Positions 15,330 through 24,262 of a stretch of 24,472 nucleotides of DNA are shown in pieces. The stretch is from an uncultured Robinsoniella sp. (GTDB lineage Bacteria > Bacillota > Clostridia > Lachnospirales > Lachnospiraceae). Position numbers and translations under genes: made by a program. Location of the stretch: the NCBI GenBank assembly GCA_900539655.1, contig UQCR01000101.1, forward strand, positions 1 through 24,472, read 5' to 3'. Under the pieces are notes generated by a model. That model did not search any database, had not been told where the DNA came from, and was given only the letters and a program-made list of their open reading frames with translations. Positions within the stretch are counted from its first letter, which is position 1, and every line of letters starts with the position of its first letter.

Positions 15330-18300
15330 ATGTTAAGAAAAAGCACAAAAGGTTTACGTAGAAAAAGAACGAATATGATTGTCTCATTGCTTATTATTTT
15401 ATCTATGGTCAGCAGCGTAGTATTACCGGCAGCAGCTTCACCTGTTATGGAACCGGCATCTGCCGGGCAGGATATGGAGAGGCTGGAGCCTTACGGAGCG
15501 GATGATGGGAATATTGCACTTTCCGCAAAAGTAGAAGCGCCATATGCTAACGGGGGTTCAGTGGCGGCTAATGTTAAAGACGGAAAACTGGCAAGCGGCA
15601 ATACCGGAACCGTGTGGAACACATGGGGCACACCGTATGGTAATCCGGATAATCCTCTTTGGATTCAGTACACCTGGGATCAGCCCCAAGTGGTAGAATC
15701 CATGAGAGTAATGTGGTGGATTTACACAGACAGCGGAGTTCGCTGGGCAAGGGACTGTACCCTTCAGTATTTAAAAAATGATGAATGGGTTGACTACGGT
15801 CCGGTTGGAACTGACGGAAATTCGGCAAACTATACGGGGGACGGCGGAGCAGATGCTAATAAGCCATGGCCGGCTCCAAAACGTTGGGGAACTAATACGA
15901 AATGGAACGTAGTAACATTGGATAATCAGGTTATTACAAAAGGGGTGCGGTTAAGTATAACGGCAGAAAGAAATTCCGGTACAGCACCTGGTATCGGTAT
16001 AAGTGAATGGGAAGTATTCGGTTATGTGGATCCGGCTGTAGCAGATTTAGCTGAGATTCAGGAAGATTTCCTGATGGAGCTCCTAAATGACGTTGATCTT
16101 CCCACAACAGGATCTAACGGCAGTACTATTACCTGGTCTGAATCGACCAATCCAGCTTTGGGCAATGATGGTAAAGTAACCCGTCCGGCAAACGGGGAAC
16201 CGGATGCAACTGGTCAGATTACCGCAACTGCAGTGAATGGAGATTACAGTGCAGTGAAACATTTTGAATTTTCTGTATTTGCGGCAATGGATGATGAAAA
16301 AATTGCGCAAACCGATTTAGATGCCATTGATATTGGAAATGTATCTAACAGAACGACGAATTTTACGTTCCCTCAGCAAGGAAGATTTGGAGCTGTATTT
16401 ACATGGGATACGGAAAACTCCCAATATTTGTGGAAAGACGGAAATGTACTCAGACCACCTTCAGGACAAGGGGATGCTACCGTTAAATTAACGGCTACCG
16501 CTGCATTTGGAACTGCATCCTTAACACGTGAATGGGAAGTTACGATTCCGGCATATCCGGGTGCGGGCAGGTCAATCGTATCCTGCGAGCCGCTCAGTAT
16601 TGAATGCCCGGCAGGCAATGCTCCTAAGCTGCCTAACTTTGTAAAGGTTCTTTACAGCAACGGAGAATCCGAACAGCGCAGAGTCAGCTGGGAAGGCTAC
16701 ACCACGGCAGCTCAGACTGCACAGGCAGAATACCCGGTTGGGCATATCTATACCTTGAACGGAAATGTACTTGGAGATAATGCGATTACAAACGGATATC
16801 AGGTTACTGCAGAAATCACAGTTGTAGATCAGGAGAATGCTGTACCGTCAAATAATCCTCTTGCGGAAACTTTGCCATTGAATGAAGTGACCCTGGAGAA
16901 TGATCCTGATGGAGAGGCTAACAGACTTACATTAAACAGAGACAATCAGATTGAATATATTTTGGGTGTAGATGTGACCCGCATGCTTTATAATTACAGA
17001 GAGACTTTCGGGCTTAGTACGGAAGGCTACGCTGCTCCAGGCGGCTGGGATTCCAGAACAACCAAGCTTAAAGGACACGGCTATGGACATTATCTGTCCG
17101 GACTTGCATTCGCTTATGCCTCCGGTGCAACCGAAGACGAAAAGACCCAGCTTATGAGCAGAATGAAAAGAATGACAGACGAAATGCGTGAAATGCAGGA
17201 GATGACATTTGTCAAACTGCCAACCGAAGACAGATACCGGGAAGCACGTGACCGATATTCAACAGATGCTGAAGTAAGGGCAATGACAAACGTCCGTTTA
17301 ATGGATGATGCGACAGCACCAAGAGATCCTTCCCTGTTCGGTTACGGATATATCAATGCAATCCAGCCGGAACATCTTATCCTCATTGAGAATTATGCTC
17401 CTTATGATGGAAATATGGATAACTACGGCGTATGGGCGCCATATTACTCCCTGCATAAACAGCTTGCAGGCCTGGTTGACATCTATTACGCGCTGGATGG
17501 CGGAAGTGCAGATGAGCAGGCAGTAGCGGACAAAGCCCTTGCTATTGCAAAAGATATGGGTATGTGGGTATGGAACAGGCTTCACTATTGTACAAAAGAA
17601 GGTACACGTCCGGATGCAAATTCACCCGGTTATCGTGACAGCATGTGGGCTCTATATATTGCAGGAGAATTTGGCGGTGTAAATGAAACACTGGCAAGAC
17701 TTTCCGATATTATGAAATCACAGGGCAATGAAGATGAGGCAGCTAAATTGCTGGAAGCATCCATGTGCTTTGATAACAACGGTGCCAGCAGTGATACTGG
17801 GAACATTCCATTCTTCTCATCACTGGCTGATAACAGGGACTCTATCAGAACCTTACATTGTAATCAGCATATACCTCAGATCATCGGCGCACTCTGGAAC
17901 TTCAAGGGCAGCAATGATGCGAAATATTATAATATAGCCGAAAACTTCTGGGATTATATCATCGGACGATATTCTTTCACAATCGGTGGTGTCGGCGGCA
18001 ATAACAGTAACGAAGAGAAGTTTGCAGGAACCTATAATCAGATTGGGGTTGTCAATACGAATAACTCAGACAAAATCTGTGAGACCTGCGCAGCTTACAA
18101 TATGCTTAAGCTTACCAAGGACCTTAACACTTACAATCCGGACGATGCAAAGTATATGGACTATTACGAACGTCTGCTTTACAACCAGATTATAGGCTCC
18201 ATTGTTCCGGGAAGTAAATCCAACCAGGTATCCTACGGTTATTCGATCTATCCGAATACCACCAGAAAGAGAAGCACAGGAAATGCAACTAATCCTGGTA

Positions 18301-21176
18301 ATACCTGCTGTTCCGGTTCTGGTACAGAGAACCATGTTAAATATCAGGAAGCGGCTTATTTCACCTCAGCAGACAATCAATCATTTTACGTTGGTCTGTA
18401 TATGCCTACCACAGCAAAATGGGAAGAACAGGATATTACGATCCATCAGTCCTGCGTATTCCCGGCTCAGGAATCTACCTTTACGGTGACACCAGGTGCA
18501 GGGACAGGTGAATTTGAAATGAAATTCCGTGTTCCTTATTGGGCAACAAAGGACTTTGATATCACACTTAACGGAACTTCTCTGGCTGAAAGCTATGAGC
18601 CTAGTTCTTATGTTACTACAGGTGTGAGAGCCTGGACATCTGATGATACAATCGTGGTAACCATGCCATTTGGTTTTAATGTGGATTATCTGCCAGGAAA
18701 ATGTGATTCAGAATGGTACGGTTCTCTTATGAATGGGCCTCTGGTAATGGCTGCAACAGATGTAAAAGACCTTTCCAGAGTGGAACTTGATTCCTATCTT
18801 ACAACGGGAGAGGGAACAAACGTTATCATGAATGCACCTGATACAATGACAGGCGGCACATCAGGAGAAGCACCAACCCGCAATGTGCCTAGTTTAAGCG
18901 TAAATGTAATAGCCGGAACCGAAGGAGGAGAAGCATCCGTTAAAACTTTTGTTCCCCACTATTTTGCAGGACTTCCCGCATATACAACCTACTTCTATAT
19001 TCCTGCTTCAGATGAAAATGCAGGTGTTGATAAAACACCGCTGTTTAGTAAAATCAATGAAGTTACAGACAGAATTAATTCCGGAATGTATACGGATGAG
19101 AGCATCGAAGCAATCAATGAAGTATTAGTGGCAGCAGCAGCGGTATACCAAAGTGCAGATACGACAGCTGACCAACTGGAAAGTACGATAACATCCCTTG
19201 AGGAAGCGATTGCCAACCTGGAAGCAGTTCCTGTAGATATATCAAAGCTTCTGGAAAAATTAAATGAAGCCACAGCTTTGCTGGAAGCAGATTATACTCC
19301 GGACAGTTTTGCTGTTCTGAGCGGCAAGATTACGGATGCAAAGGCATATAAAGATGACAATGTCTATACAGACCAGGAAACAGCAGATTATATTTTTGAA
19401 ATTGATTATGCAATAAAATCTTTGGTATTGCTGGACAGAGCAGCTTTGGAAGAAGCGTTGAACATTGCAAAAGAAAAGGTTAATCCCCAGAATACCCAAG
19501 AAAAGAATTGGGAAGAGCATGAATACACCGTGTATACCCGAAAATCCTGGAATAATTTTAAGGCAATAGAAGCAGATTCCAAAAAAGTAAATGACAACGA
19601 TCCAAAAGTTCCGGCACAGAGTGAGATCGACAATGCGGCAGAAGCTTTAAACAGAGCAATGGATGCATTGCTGCCGTTCAATCTGTGTGATGAACGTGAA
19701 CCGCTGGAAACTGCAATTGAGGAAGCAAAAGCATACAAGAACGATCCTAAAAAATATACAGATGAAAGCTTTGCGGCGCTTCAAAGTGCAATTGTGATAG
19801 CGGAAGAAAGAGTAGAATATGCAAGCCTTACATTCCCGGAACGTGACGGTGTTATAAACGATCTGAAAAAGGCAATAGAAGGTTTGAATGATGAATCCAC
19901 AGAAGTTGTGGAAGAGGCAAAGAAAGCAGCAATCAAAGCAGCAGAAGAAGCTAAGGAAGCTGCAGATGCGGCTAATGCAGATGCCATAAAGGCAAAAGCA
20001 GATGCAGATGCTGCAGCAGGTTCTGCAGTAACAGCCACTACCGAAGCGGCAAAAGCAGCAGAAGAAGCGGTAAAAGCAAAAACTGAAGCAGATAAAGCGA
20101 AAACTGAGGCTGACAGAGCAAAAACCGAAGCAGATAAGGCATTGGCTGACGCAGGAAAATCAGAGACAGCAAGACTTGCAGCAGAGGCAGCTCAGAAGAA
20201 AGCGGAAGAAGCCCAGGTAAAAGCAGCAACAGCCCAGACTAATGTAGAAGCAGCCCAGAAAAAAGCAGAAGAAGCGAAAGGAAAGGCAGAAGCAGCCCAA
20301 AGTGCAGCAGAAACCGCCAAAAATGAAGCTAAGACGGCACAAACAGCAGCGGAAACAGCAGCAACAGCAGCGGACAAGGCGAAAAAAGCAGCAGAAACTG
20401 CAAAAGACGATGCGGTAGCAGCGAAGGCAGCAGCAGAATCAGCGAGAGATACGGCAGTTAATGCTAAAAATGATGCAGCAGCAGCCAAAACAGCAGCTGA
20501 GTCAGCCAAAACAATAGCAGAGGCAGCCAAGGCAGAAGCCATTGCAGCCAAAACAGCAGCGGAGGCAGCAAAAGCAGAAGCCATTGCAGCAAAGACAGCA
20601 GCGGAATCAGCCAGAGCAGATGCATTAGCAGCCAAAGCAGCAGCGGAAGCAGCGGCAAAAGCAGCGGAAGAATCAGCAGCGGAAGCTAAAAAGGCAAAGG
20701 AAGAAGCTGAAAGAGCGGCAGCAGATGCAGCACAAAAGAAAAAAGATGCCGAAGCAGCCAGACTTGCAGCAGAAAAAGCACAAAGTGCAGCTGAGAGTGC
20801 AATGAAAGCAGCTCAGGCAGCCCAGGCGGCAGCGGATAAAGCAATTGCGGATGCCAGAAATAATGCGAAGAAAGATTCTAATGCATTGACATTGGTTGGC
20901 AGAAGAGCAAAGATTAAATCCACCAAGAGCACGAAGGGCAAAATAAAGGTAACACTTACAAAAGATAAAGCAGCAACCGGATATCAGATTCAATACTCCT
21001 TAAAGAAGACCTTCAAGGGTAAACCGGTTACGAAAACTACAAAGAACACTTCTTATACACTCAAAGGCATGAAGAAAAAGACTTATTATGTAAGAGCCAG
21101 AGGATATACGACAAATTCTATGGGCAAGAAAGTCTATAGTAAATGGAGTACTGTAAAAACAGTGAAAGGGAAGTAA
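15330..21176 (+). CDS. Giant secreted GH127-type glycosidase (beta-L-arabinofuranosidase family)
   Basis: 1948-residue exported protein. A basic signal peptide has a likely cleavage after AAA36. Then come: an F5/8-type-C-like carbohydrate-binding region (about 60-234); two atrophied bacterial Ig-like domains (about 241-412); a Big_4-like domain (418-500); and the GH127/PF07944 catalytic module with its beta domain (about 515-1225). Catalytic features match the characterised HypBA1: Glu918 and Cys920 in ETCAAYNML, and the Cys993-Cys994 pair in NTCCSGSGTENHVKYQE, the set that binds zinc and supports cysteine-nucleophile hydrolysis. Four FIVAR-like helical repeats (about 1237-1518), a ~320-residue alanine-heptad coiled coil (1525-1845) and a Lys-rich FN3-like end (1858-1948) follow. 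No LPXTG or C-terminal membrane anchor is present. ATG 15330 is chosen by its ribosome site over TTG 15300. The substrate is inferred; GH146-type activity is possible. Confidence 0.9.
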   Translation: MLRKSTKGLRRKRTNMIVSLLIILSMVSSVVLPAAASPVMEPASAGQDMERLEPYGADDGNIALSAKVEAPYANGGSVAANVKDGKLASGNTGTVWNTWGTPYGNPDNPLWIQYTWDQPQVVESMRVMWWIYTDSGVRWARDCTLQYLKNDEWVDYGPVGTDGNSANYTGDGGADANKPWPAPKRWGTNTKWNVVTLDNQVITKGVRLSITAERNSGTAPGIGISEWEVFGYVDPAVADLAEIQEDFLMELLNDVDLPTTGSNGSTITWSESTNPALGNDGKVTRPANGEPDATGQITATAVNGDYSAVKHFEFSVFAAMDDEKIAQTDLDAIDIGNVSNRTTNFTFPQQGRFGAVFTWDTENSQYLWKDGNVLRPPSGQGDATVKLTATAAFGTASLTREWEVTIPAYPGAGRSIVSCEPLSIECPAGNAPKLPNFVKVLYSNGESEQRRVSWEGYTTAAQTAQAEYPVGHIYTLNGNVLGDNAITNGYQVTAEITVVDQENAVPSNNPLAETLPLNEVTLENDPDGEANRLTLNRDNQIEYILGVDVTRMLYNYRETFGLSTEGYAAPGGWDSRTTKLKGHGYGHYLSGLAFAYASGATEDEKTQLMSRMKRMTDEMREMQEMTFVKLPTEDRYREARDRYSTDAEVRAMTNVRLMDDATAPRDPSLFGYGYINAIQPEHLILIENYAPYDGNMDNYGVWAPYYSLHKQLAGLVDIYYALDGGSADEQAVADKALAIAKDMGMWVWNRLHYCTKEGTRPDANSPGYRDSMWALYIAGEFGGVNETLARLSDIMKSQGNEDEAAKLLEASMCFDNNGASSDTGNIPFFSSLADNRDSIRTLHCNQHIPQIIGALWNFKGSNDAKYYNIAENFWDYIIGRYSFTIGGVGGNNSNEEKFAGTYNQIGVVNTNNSDKICETCAAYNMLKLTKDLNTYNPDDAKYMDYYERLLYNQIIGSIVPGSKSNQVSYGYSIYPNTTRKRSTGNATNPGNTCCSGSGTENHVKYQEAAYFTSADNQSFYVGLYMPTTAKWEEQDITIHQSCVFPAQESTFTVTPGAGTGEFEMKFRVPYWATKDFDITLNGTSLAESYEPSSYVTTGVRAWTSDDTIVVTMPFGFNVDYLPGKCDSEWYGSLMNGPLVMAATDVKDLSRVELDSYLTTGEGTNVIMNAPDTMTGGTSGEAPTRNVPSLSVNVIAGTEGGEASVKTFVPHYFAGLPAYTTYFYIPASDENAGVDKTPLFSKINEVTDRINSGMYTDESIEAINEVLVAAAAVYQSADTTADQLESTITSLEEAIANLEAVPVDISKLLEKLNEATALLEADYTPDSFAVLSGKITDAKAYKDDNVYTDQETADYIFEIDYAIKSLVLLDRAALEEALNIAKEKVNPQNTQEKNWEEHEYTVYTRKSWNNFKAIEADSKKVNDNDPKVPAQSEIDNAAEALNRAMDALLPFNLCDEREPLETAIEEAKAYKNDPKKYTDESFAALQSAIVIAEERVEYASLTFPERDGVINDLKKAIEGLNDESTEVVEEAKKAAIKAAEEAKEAADAANADAIKAKADADAAAGSAVTATTEAAKAAEEAVKAKTEADKAKTEADRAKTEADKALADAGKSETARLAAEAAQKKAEEAQVKAATAQTNVEAAQKKAEEAKGKAEAAQSAAETAKNEAKTAQTAAETAATAADKAKKAAETAKDDAVAAKAAAESARDTAVNAKNDAAAAKTAAESAKTIAEAAKAEAIAAKTAAEAAKAEAIAAKTAAESARADALAAKAAAEAAAKAAEESAAEAKKAKEEAERAAADAAQKKKDAEAARLAAEKAQSAAESAMKAAQAAQAAADKAIADARNNAKKDSNALTLVGRRAKIKSTKSTKGKIKVTLTKDKAATGYQIQYSLKKTFKGKPVTKTTKNTSYTLKGMKKKTYYVRARGYTTNSMGKKVYSKWSTVKTVKGK

Positions 21177-21246
21177 AGGTATTGATTTAAAAATCAGTAA
21201 TCAAAATGTTCATACATTTTGACTTTGTAGGAATGCAAGTATGAGG

Positions 21247-21284
21247 ATCCCTCCGACAGATGAAAGTCTGCCGGAGGGATTTTC
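21247..21284 (+). terminator. Intrinsic terminator after the glycosidase gene
   Basis: ATCCCTCCGACAGA pairs with TCTGCCGGAGGGAT (one A-C mismatch) around a 6-base loop, followed by TTT. Confidence 0.88.
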
Positions 21285-21315
21285 TGCGCACTGCATTGGG
21301 AGCATGTCTGGCCTG

Positions 21316-21393
21316 CCAGATTAAATCCGAAATATTTATTTTTGCCATAGCCACATTCTGATTCTTTTGTAAAATTAGTGATTTTTAATCTGG
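21316..21393. repeat. Inverted repeat of 10 bp in the post-glycosidase spacer
   Basis: CCAGATTAAA (21316-21325) and TTTAATCTGG (21384-21393) are perfect inverted repeats 58 bases apart. The spacer 21285-21419 has no gene; the repeat may mark a small structured RNA or a remnant. Confidence 0.5.
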
Positions 21394-21419
21394 TCTGAGT
21401 GTGATAAGATAAATAAAAG

Positions 21420-21780
21420 GCTGGTTTAAGCATAGGAGTGATGCGTTAATAATATGCATGAAAAGAGCATGGGAGAAATGCAGTAATAGAAAACATGAAA
21501 AGAGCATGGGAGGAATGCAGTAATAGAAAGCATGAAATGAACATGGGAGAAATGCAGTAATAGAAAATATGAAAAGAGCATGGGAGAAATGCAGTAATAG
21601 AAAGTATGAAATTATCATGAGAGAAATGCAGTAATAGAAAGTATGAAAAGAGCATGGGAGAAATGCAGTAATAGAAAGTATGAAATTAGCATGGGAGTAG
21701 TGCAGCAATAGAAAGCATGAATTGACCATGGGTTTATGCAGTAATAGTAACATGCAATAAACGCAGCAATATAACAGAAC
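21420..21780 (+). repeat. 37-bp tandem repeat array (about 8 good and 2 degenerate units)
   Basis: Units start at 21457, 21494, 21531, 21568, 21605, 21642 and 21679, each exactly 37 bases, then at 21716 (35 bases) and 21751 (decayed); a decayed unit also precedes at 21420. The most constant core is AAATGCAGTAATAGAAA. Each full unit contains CATG-type elements and a short ATG-to-TAA frame (MGEMQ). Central units are near-identical and the ends are degraded, typical of a slipping minisatellite. It occupies the leader of the next gene. It has no spacers, so it is not CRISPR. Confidence 0.95.
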
Positions 21781-21802
21781 CAGTAAAGAGGAGGTATATG
21801 AT

Positions 21803-22297
21803 ATGGAGAGTATTGTAAAAAATGAGCCATCAATTAAAAACCCACTTATACAGGCGGTAAGAGGGCAGTTGGAACAACGAGCGTCGTGGCTGTATCTGCT
21901 TTGTGACGAAGGAGGAAAGCGGGGGCTGGACTGGAAAGATTTTGGAAGTGCGGCAATTAAAAGATGCGGATTGGCACAGGGACAAGATTTAATTAAGTCA
22001 GGCGGGACAGACAGTCTGATAGGTTTGAGAAAAACCTTGTTTACTAAACCGGCACAGTGGGTATTTGAGATGAAGATCCGCAAAAGCACAGATAAGGTAC
22101 TGGCAATAGATTTTCATTATTGCCCCCTTGTGAAGGCCTGGCAGAAGGCTGGCTGTACAGATAAAGAAATCGCTGATTTATGTGACATAGCCATGTGCGG
22201 TGACCATGGAATTGGGGAAGCCTATGGCGGCAAATTAAAGCTTTTAAAAAGTATTGCTAAGGGAGATGACGTGTGCAGACTATATTATCATAAATAG
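21803..22297 (+). CDS. L-2-amino-thiazoline-4-carboxylic acid hydrolase-like protein
   Basis: 164-residue cytoplasmic protein. Its C-terminal half carries the pattern I associate with the ATC hydrolase family (PF14196): DFHYCPLVKAWQKAGCTDKEIADLCDIAMCGDHGIGEAYGG, ending in SIAKGDDVCRLYYHK, with conserved Cys in YCPL, LCDIAMCGD and the last DDVC. In Pseudomonas the named enzyme opens the ring of ATC on the way to L-cysteine, but most clostridial members are uncharacterised, so the true substrate is open. AGAGGAGG precedes the start. The 37-bp array fills its upstream region and a bidirectional terminator follows. Confidence 0.72.
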   Translation: MESIVKNEPSIKNPLIQAVRGQLEQRASWLYLLCDEGGKRGLDWKDFGSAAIKRCGLAQGQDLIKSGGTDSLIGLRKTLFTKPAQWVFEMKIRKSTDKVLAIDFHYCPLVKAWQKAGCTDKEIADLCDIAMCGDHGIGEAYGGKLKLLKSIAKGDDVCRLYYHK

Positions 22298-22327
22298 CAA
22301 GTAATAATAAGTAAATAGTAAGTATAA

Positions 22328-22370
22328 AACGGTCCGGCTTTGCATGATACTGCAAGCCGGATCGTTTTTT
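22328..22370. terminator. Bidirectional intrinsic terminator between convergent genes
   Basis: AACGGTCCGGCTT pairs with AAGCCGGATCGTT (one wobble), with an inner TGCA/TGCA. T6 follows on the plus strand and TTTT on the minus strand, so it can serve both the hydrolase-like gene and the EamA gene. Confidence 0.9.
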
Positions 22371-22399
22371 GAAATCAACAATTAATGAAATAGCTTATA

Positions 22400-23323
22400 T
22401 TACAGGGAATCCGATAATTTATTCTGTTTTTTATTTCGAAAAGACAGCTTACTTTCTGATATCAGAAGTCCGGCCAAAGTAAGCAGTGTGCCAACAAGAG
22501 CCATGCCTGTAATTTTTTCCTGAAGGACAATTACGGAAGTGACAACAGTAATTACAGGAACCATATAGATATAGATGCTGGTATTTACGGCACCCAGAAT
22601 TTTAACGGCAAAATTCCATGTTACAAAACACAGCGCAGAGGCACCAAGTCCAAGGAATAAGATATTGAACAGGTGAACCGGCTGGGTAAAACGATCCAGG
22701 CCCAGGCGGAATGGAAAGAGAAACAGGGCAGGAACCATAAACAGTATGCCATAAAAGAAAATCCTTCTGGTGGTCTGTACAGTGCCATAGCCAAATGCAC
22801 TGATCTTCTTGGTCAGGATGGAGTAGGCAGCCCACACGAAAGCGGCAAGTATAGCCAGTACATCCCCGGCAGGATTCAATTGCAGGTTAGAGCTGCCGTT
22901 GAAGCTGATGAGAAAAATACCGCTTATGGCCGCTAAGAAACCAATGAAGAAATTAGGTCTCAGGGATTCCCCTTTCAGAAACCAATGTGAAAATAAGGCA
23001 GTAAAAAAAGGTGCGATAGAAATGATTACACCCACGTTAGATGCCTGAGTATAGGTAAGTGCAATATTTTCCAAAAGAAAATATAAGGTTACACCGCATA
23101 ATCCTGCTCCGGCAAACAGCCATTCCTGTTTCTTTTCCCGGGGATGGAAACGCCTGGGGGAGATTAGGAACAGGGCAATAAATCCAATGCTGAACCGAAA
23201 GAATAAAATTTCAATGGGGGTAAAATCTTTTAAAAGTATTTTAGTGGAAATAAAGGTAGTTCCCCAGATCAGAATGGTAAGCACTGCTGCGAGATGTCCT
23301 GTGATATTTTTATTTTGATTCAT
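22400..23323 (-). CDS. EamA/DMT-family transporter
   Basis: 307-residue membrane protein with ten predicted hydrophobic segments in two EamA repeats. The first opens with HLAAVLTILIWGTTFISTKILL; the second is around AILAAFVWAAYSILTKK. The family exports amino acids, nucleosides or other small metabolites, and the sequence does not specify which. The start is ATG 23323, preceded by AAAGGAA at proper distance; a longer frame runs 36 codons into the upstream gene without similarity. It overlaps the 3' end of the AraC gene by 14 bases, indicating translational coupling and control by that regulator. Confidence 0.88.
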   Translation of the reverse strand: MNQNKNITGHLAAVLTILIWGTTFISTKILLKDFTPIEILFFRFSIGFIALFLISPRRFHPREKKQEWLFAGAGLCGVTLYFLLENIALTYTQASNVGVIISIAPFFTALFSHWFLKGESLRPNFFIGFLAAISGIFLISFNGSSNLQLNPAGDVLAILAAFVWAAYSILTKKISAFGYGTVQTTRRIFFYGILFMVPALFLFPFRLGLDRFTQPVHLFNILFLGLGASALCFVTWNFAVKILGAVNTSIYIYMVPVITVVTSVIVLQEKITGMALVGTLLTLAGLLISESKLSFRNKKQNKLSDSL

Positions 23324-24158
23324 AATATTCCTTTCCGGGTCTTGGATTGTCCTTAAATATATTTTGGTACTGTTTTGGTGTGAGCCCGATAAAGTCTTTG
23401 AAAAAATTTGAAAAATGGCTTTGATCCACAAATCCTGTCTGCATTGCTGCTTCTATTGGTTCTATGCCTTGTTCCAGTAATTTCTTGGCTTCATTCACCC
23501 GGACTGTTTCCAGATAACGATATGGAGTAATCCCTCTGAGCCGGGTAAAGGCACGTAATAATGTATATTTATTCATACCAGCAAGGCTTGCCAGTTCATC
23601 CAGGCGGATATGTTCTGCATAATGCCCACCTATGTAATCAAAGACAGATTGTATAGCAGGACTGTTTTTATTTGGCGGCTGTTTATGAAATGGTTCTGCA
23701 TACAATTCAATCAGCTGCTCCAGCAAGAAGAAAAAAAGTTCTTCCTTTTCAAAATCCGGCTGCTGCTCCATAATGATCCGGTGAAGCTTGTGCAGTGGTT
23801 TGACATGGTCGCTGCGGTAAACCACATTAACTCCGAAATGTGGCATAGAATCCTTGCCGGTGATTTCATAAGCTGCTTTTTGCATCGCTTCCGGCTGAAT
23901 ATTAATACACCGAAAATCCAGTACACCGTCATCAATCTGTTCACAGATATGATTTTCAAGAGGGTTCAAAAGAATAATATCTCCGGTTTCTATATTATAT
24001 TCCCTGTTTTTACAGGTCAGGCGGCGGCTTCCTTTTTCGATGAAGCCGATTACATAATGTTCATGGAAATGGTTAGGGAACTTCTGCATAATCCCTTTGA
24101 AATGATAAGCTTCCAGGTTTAAATCACGGTCATACCGTATTGTACGTTTCTCAGACAC
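23310..24158 (-). CDS. AraC-family regulator with N-terminal cupin domain
   Basis: 282-residue transcription factor. The N-terminal half is an AraC-type cupin (PNHFHEHYVIGFIEKGSRR and GDIILLNPLENHIC) that would bind a small effector. The C-terminal ~100 residues are the double helix-turn-helix (LDELASLAGMNKYTLLRAFTRLRGITPYRYLE, then DQSHFSNFFKDFIGLTPKQYQ). The start codon is GTG at 24158, fixed by the AGGAGGA ribosome site just upstream; there is no ATG near it. It is first in a two-gene operon with the EamA exporter and probably activates it in response to the exported compound. No link to the sugar genes is visible. Confidence 0.92.
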   Translation of the reverse strand: MSEKRTIRYDRDLNLEAYHFKGIMQKFPNHFHEHYVIGFIEKGSRRLTCKNREYNIETGDIILLNPLENHICEQIDDGVLDFRCINIQPEAMQKAAYEITGKDSMPHFGVNVVYRSDHVKPLHKLHRIIMEQQPDFEKEELFFFLLEQLIELYAEPFHKQPPNKNSPAIQSVFDYIGGHYAEHIRLDELASLAGMNKYTLLRAFTRLRGITPYRYLETVRVNEAKKLLEQGIEPIEAAMQTGFVDQSHFSNFFKDFIGLTPKQYQNIFKDNPRPGKEYYESK

Positions 24159-24262
24159 GATAAAATCCTCCTATTCGTTTTCAGTATAACATAGCGGAAG
24201 GAAAATCTCTTGTATAATATTGACTACTAGTATAAAGGCGAACGGTTTATAAGGGATTAACT
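24159..24262 (-). promoter_or_regulatory. Promoter region of the AraC-EamA operon
   Basis: On the minus strand an extended -10, TGTTATACT (TATACT at 24183-24188), lies about 25 bases before the GTG start. The -35 is poor, which fits an activator-dependent promoter. The region runs directly into the right repeat arm. Confidence 0.4.

Noticed and set aside
20192..20635. Minus-strand open frame rich in Ala and Ser opposite the glycosidase stalk
   Set aside because: It is the antisense of a GCA/GAA codon-rich segment, a known source of false long frames; the plus-strand frame is continuous with a recognised enzyme.
21090..21176. Sortase LPXTG anchor at the end of the glycosidase
   Set aside because: The C-terminus is a Lys-rich beta domain without LPXTG, hydrophobic span or charged tail.
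21420..21780. CRISPR array
   Set aside because: Units are contiguous with no unique spacers and no cas genes are nearby.
21385..22089. Minus-strand open frame of 234 residues with repeating FSHALF/SITAFLP-like segments
   Set aside because: It is the translation of the 37-bp array read through its three frames plus the antisense of the hydrolase-like gene; no ribosome site and no family resemblance.
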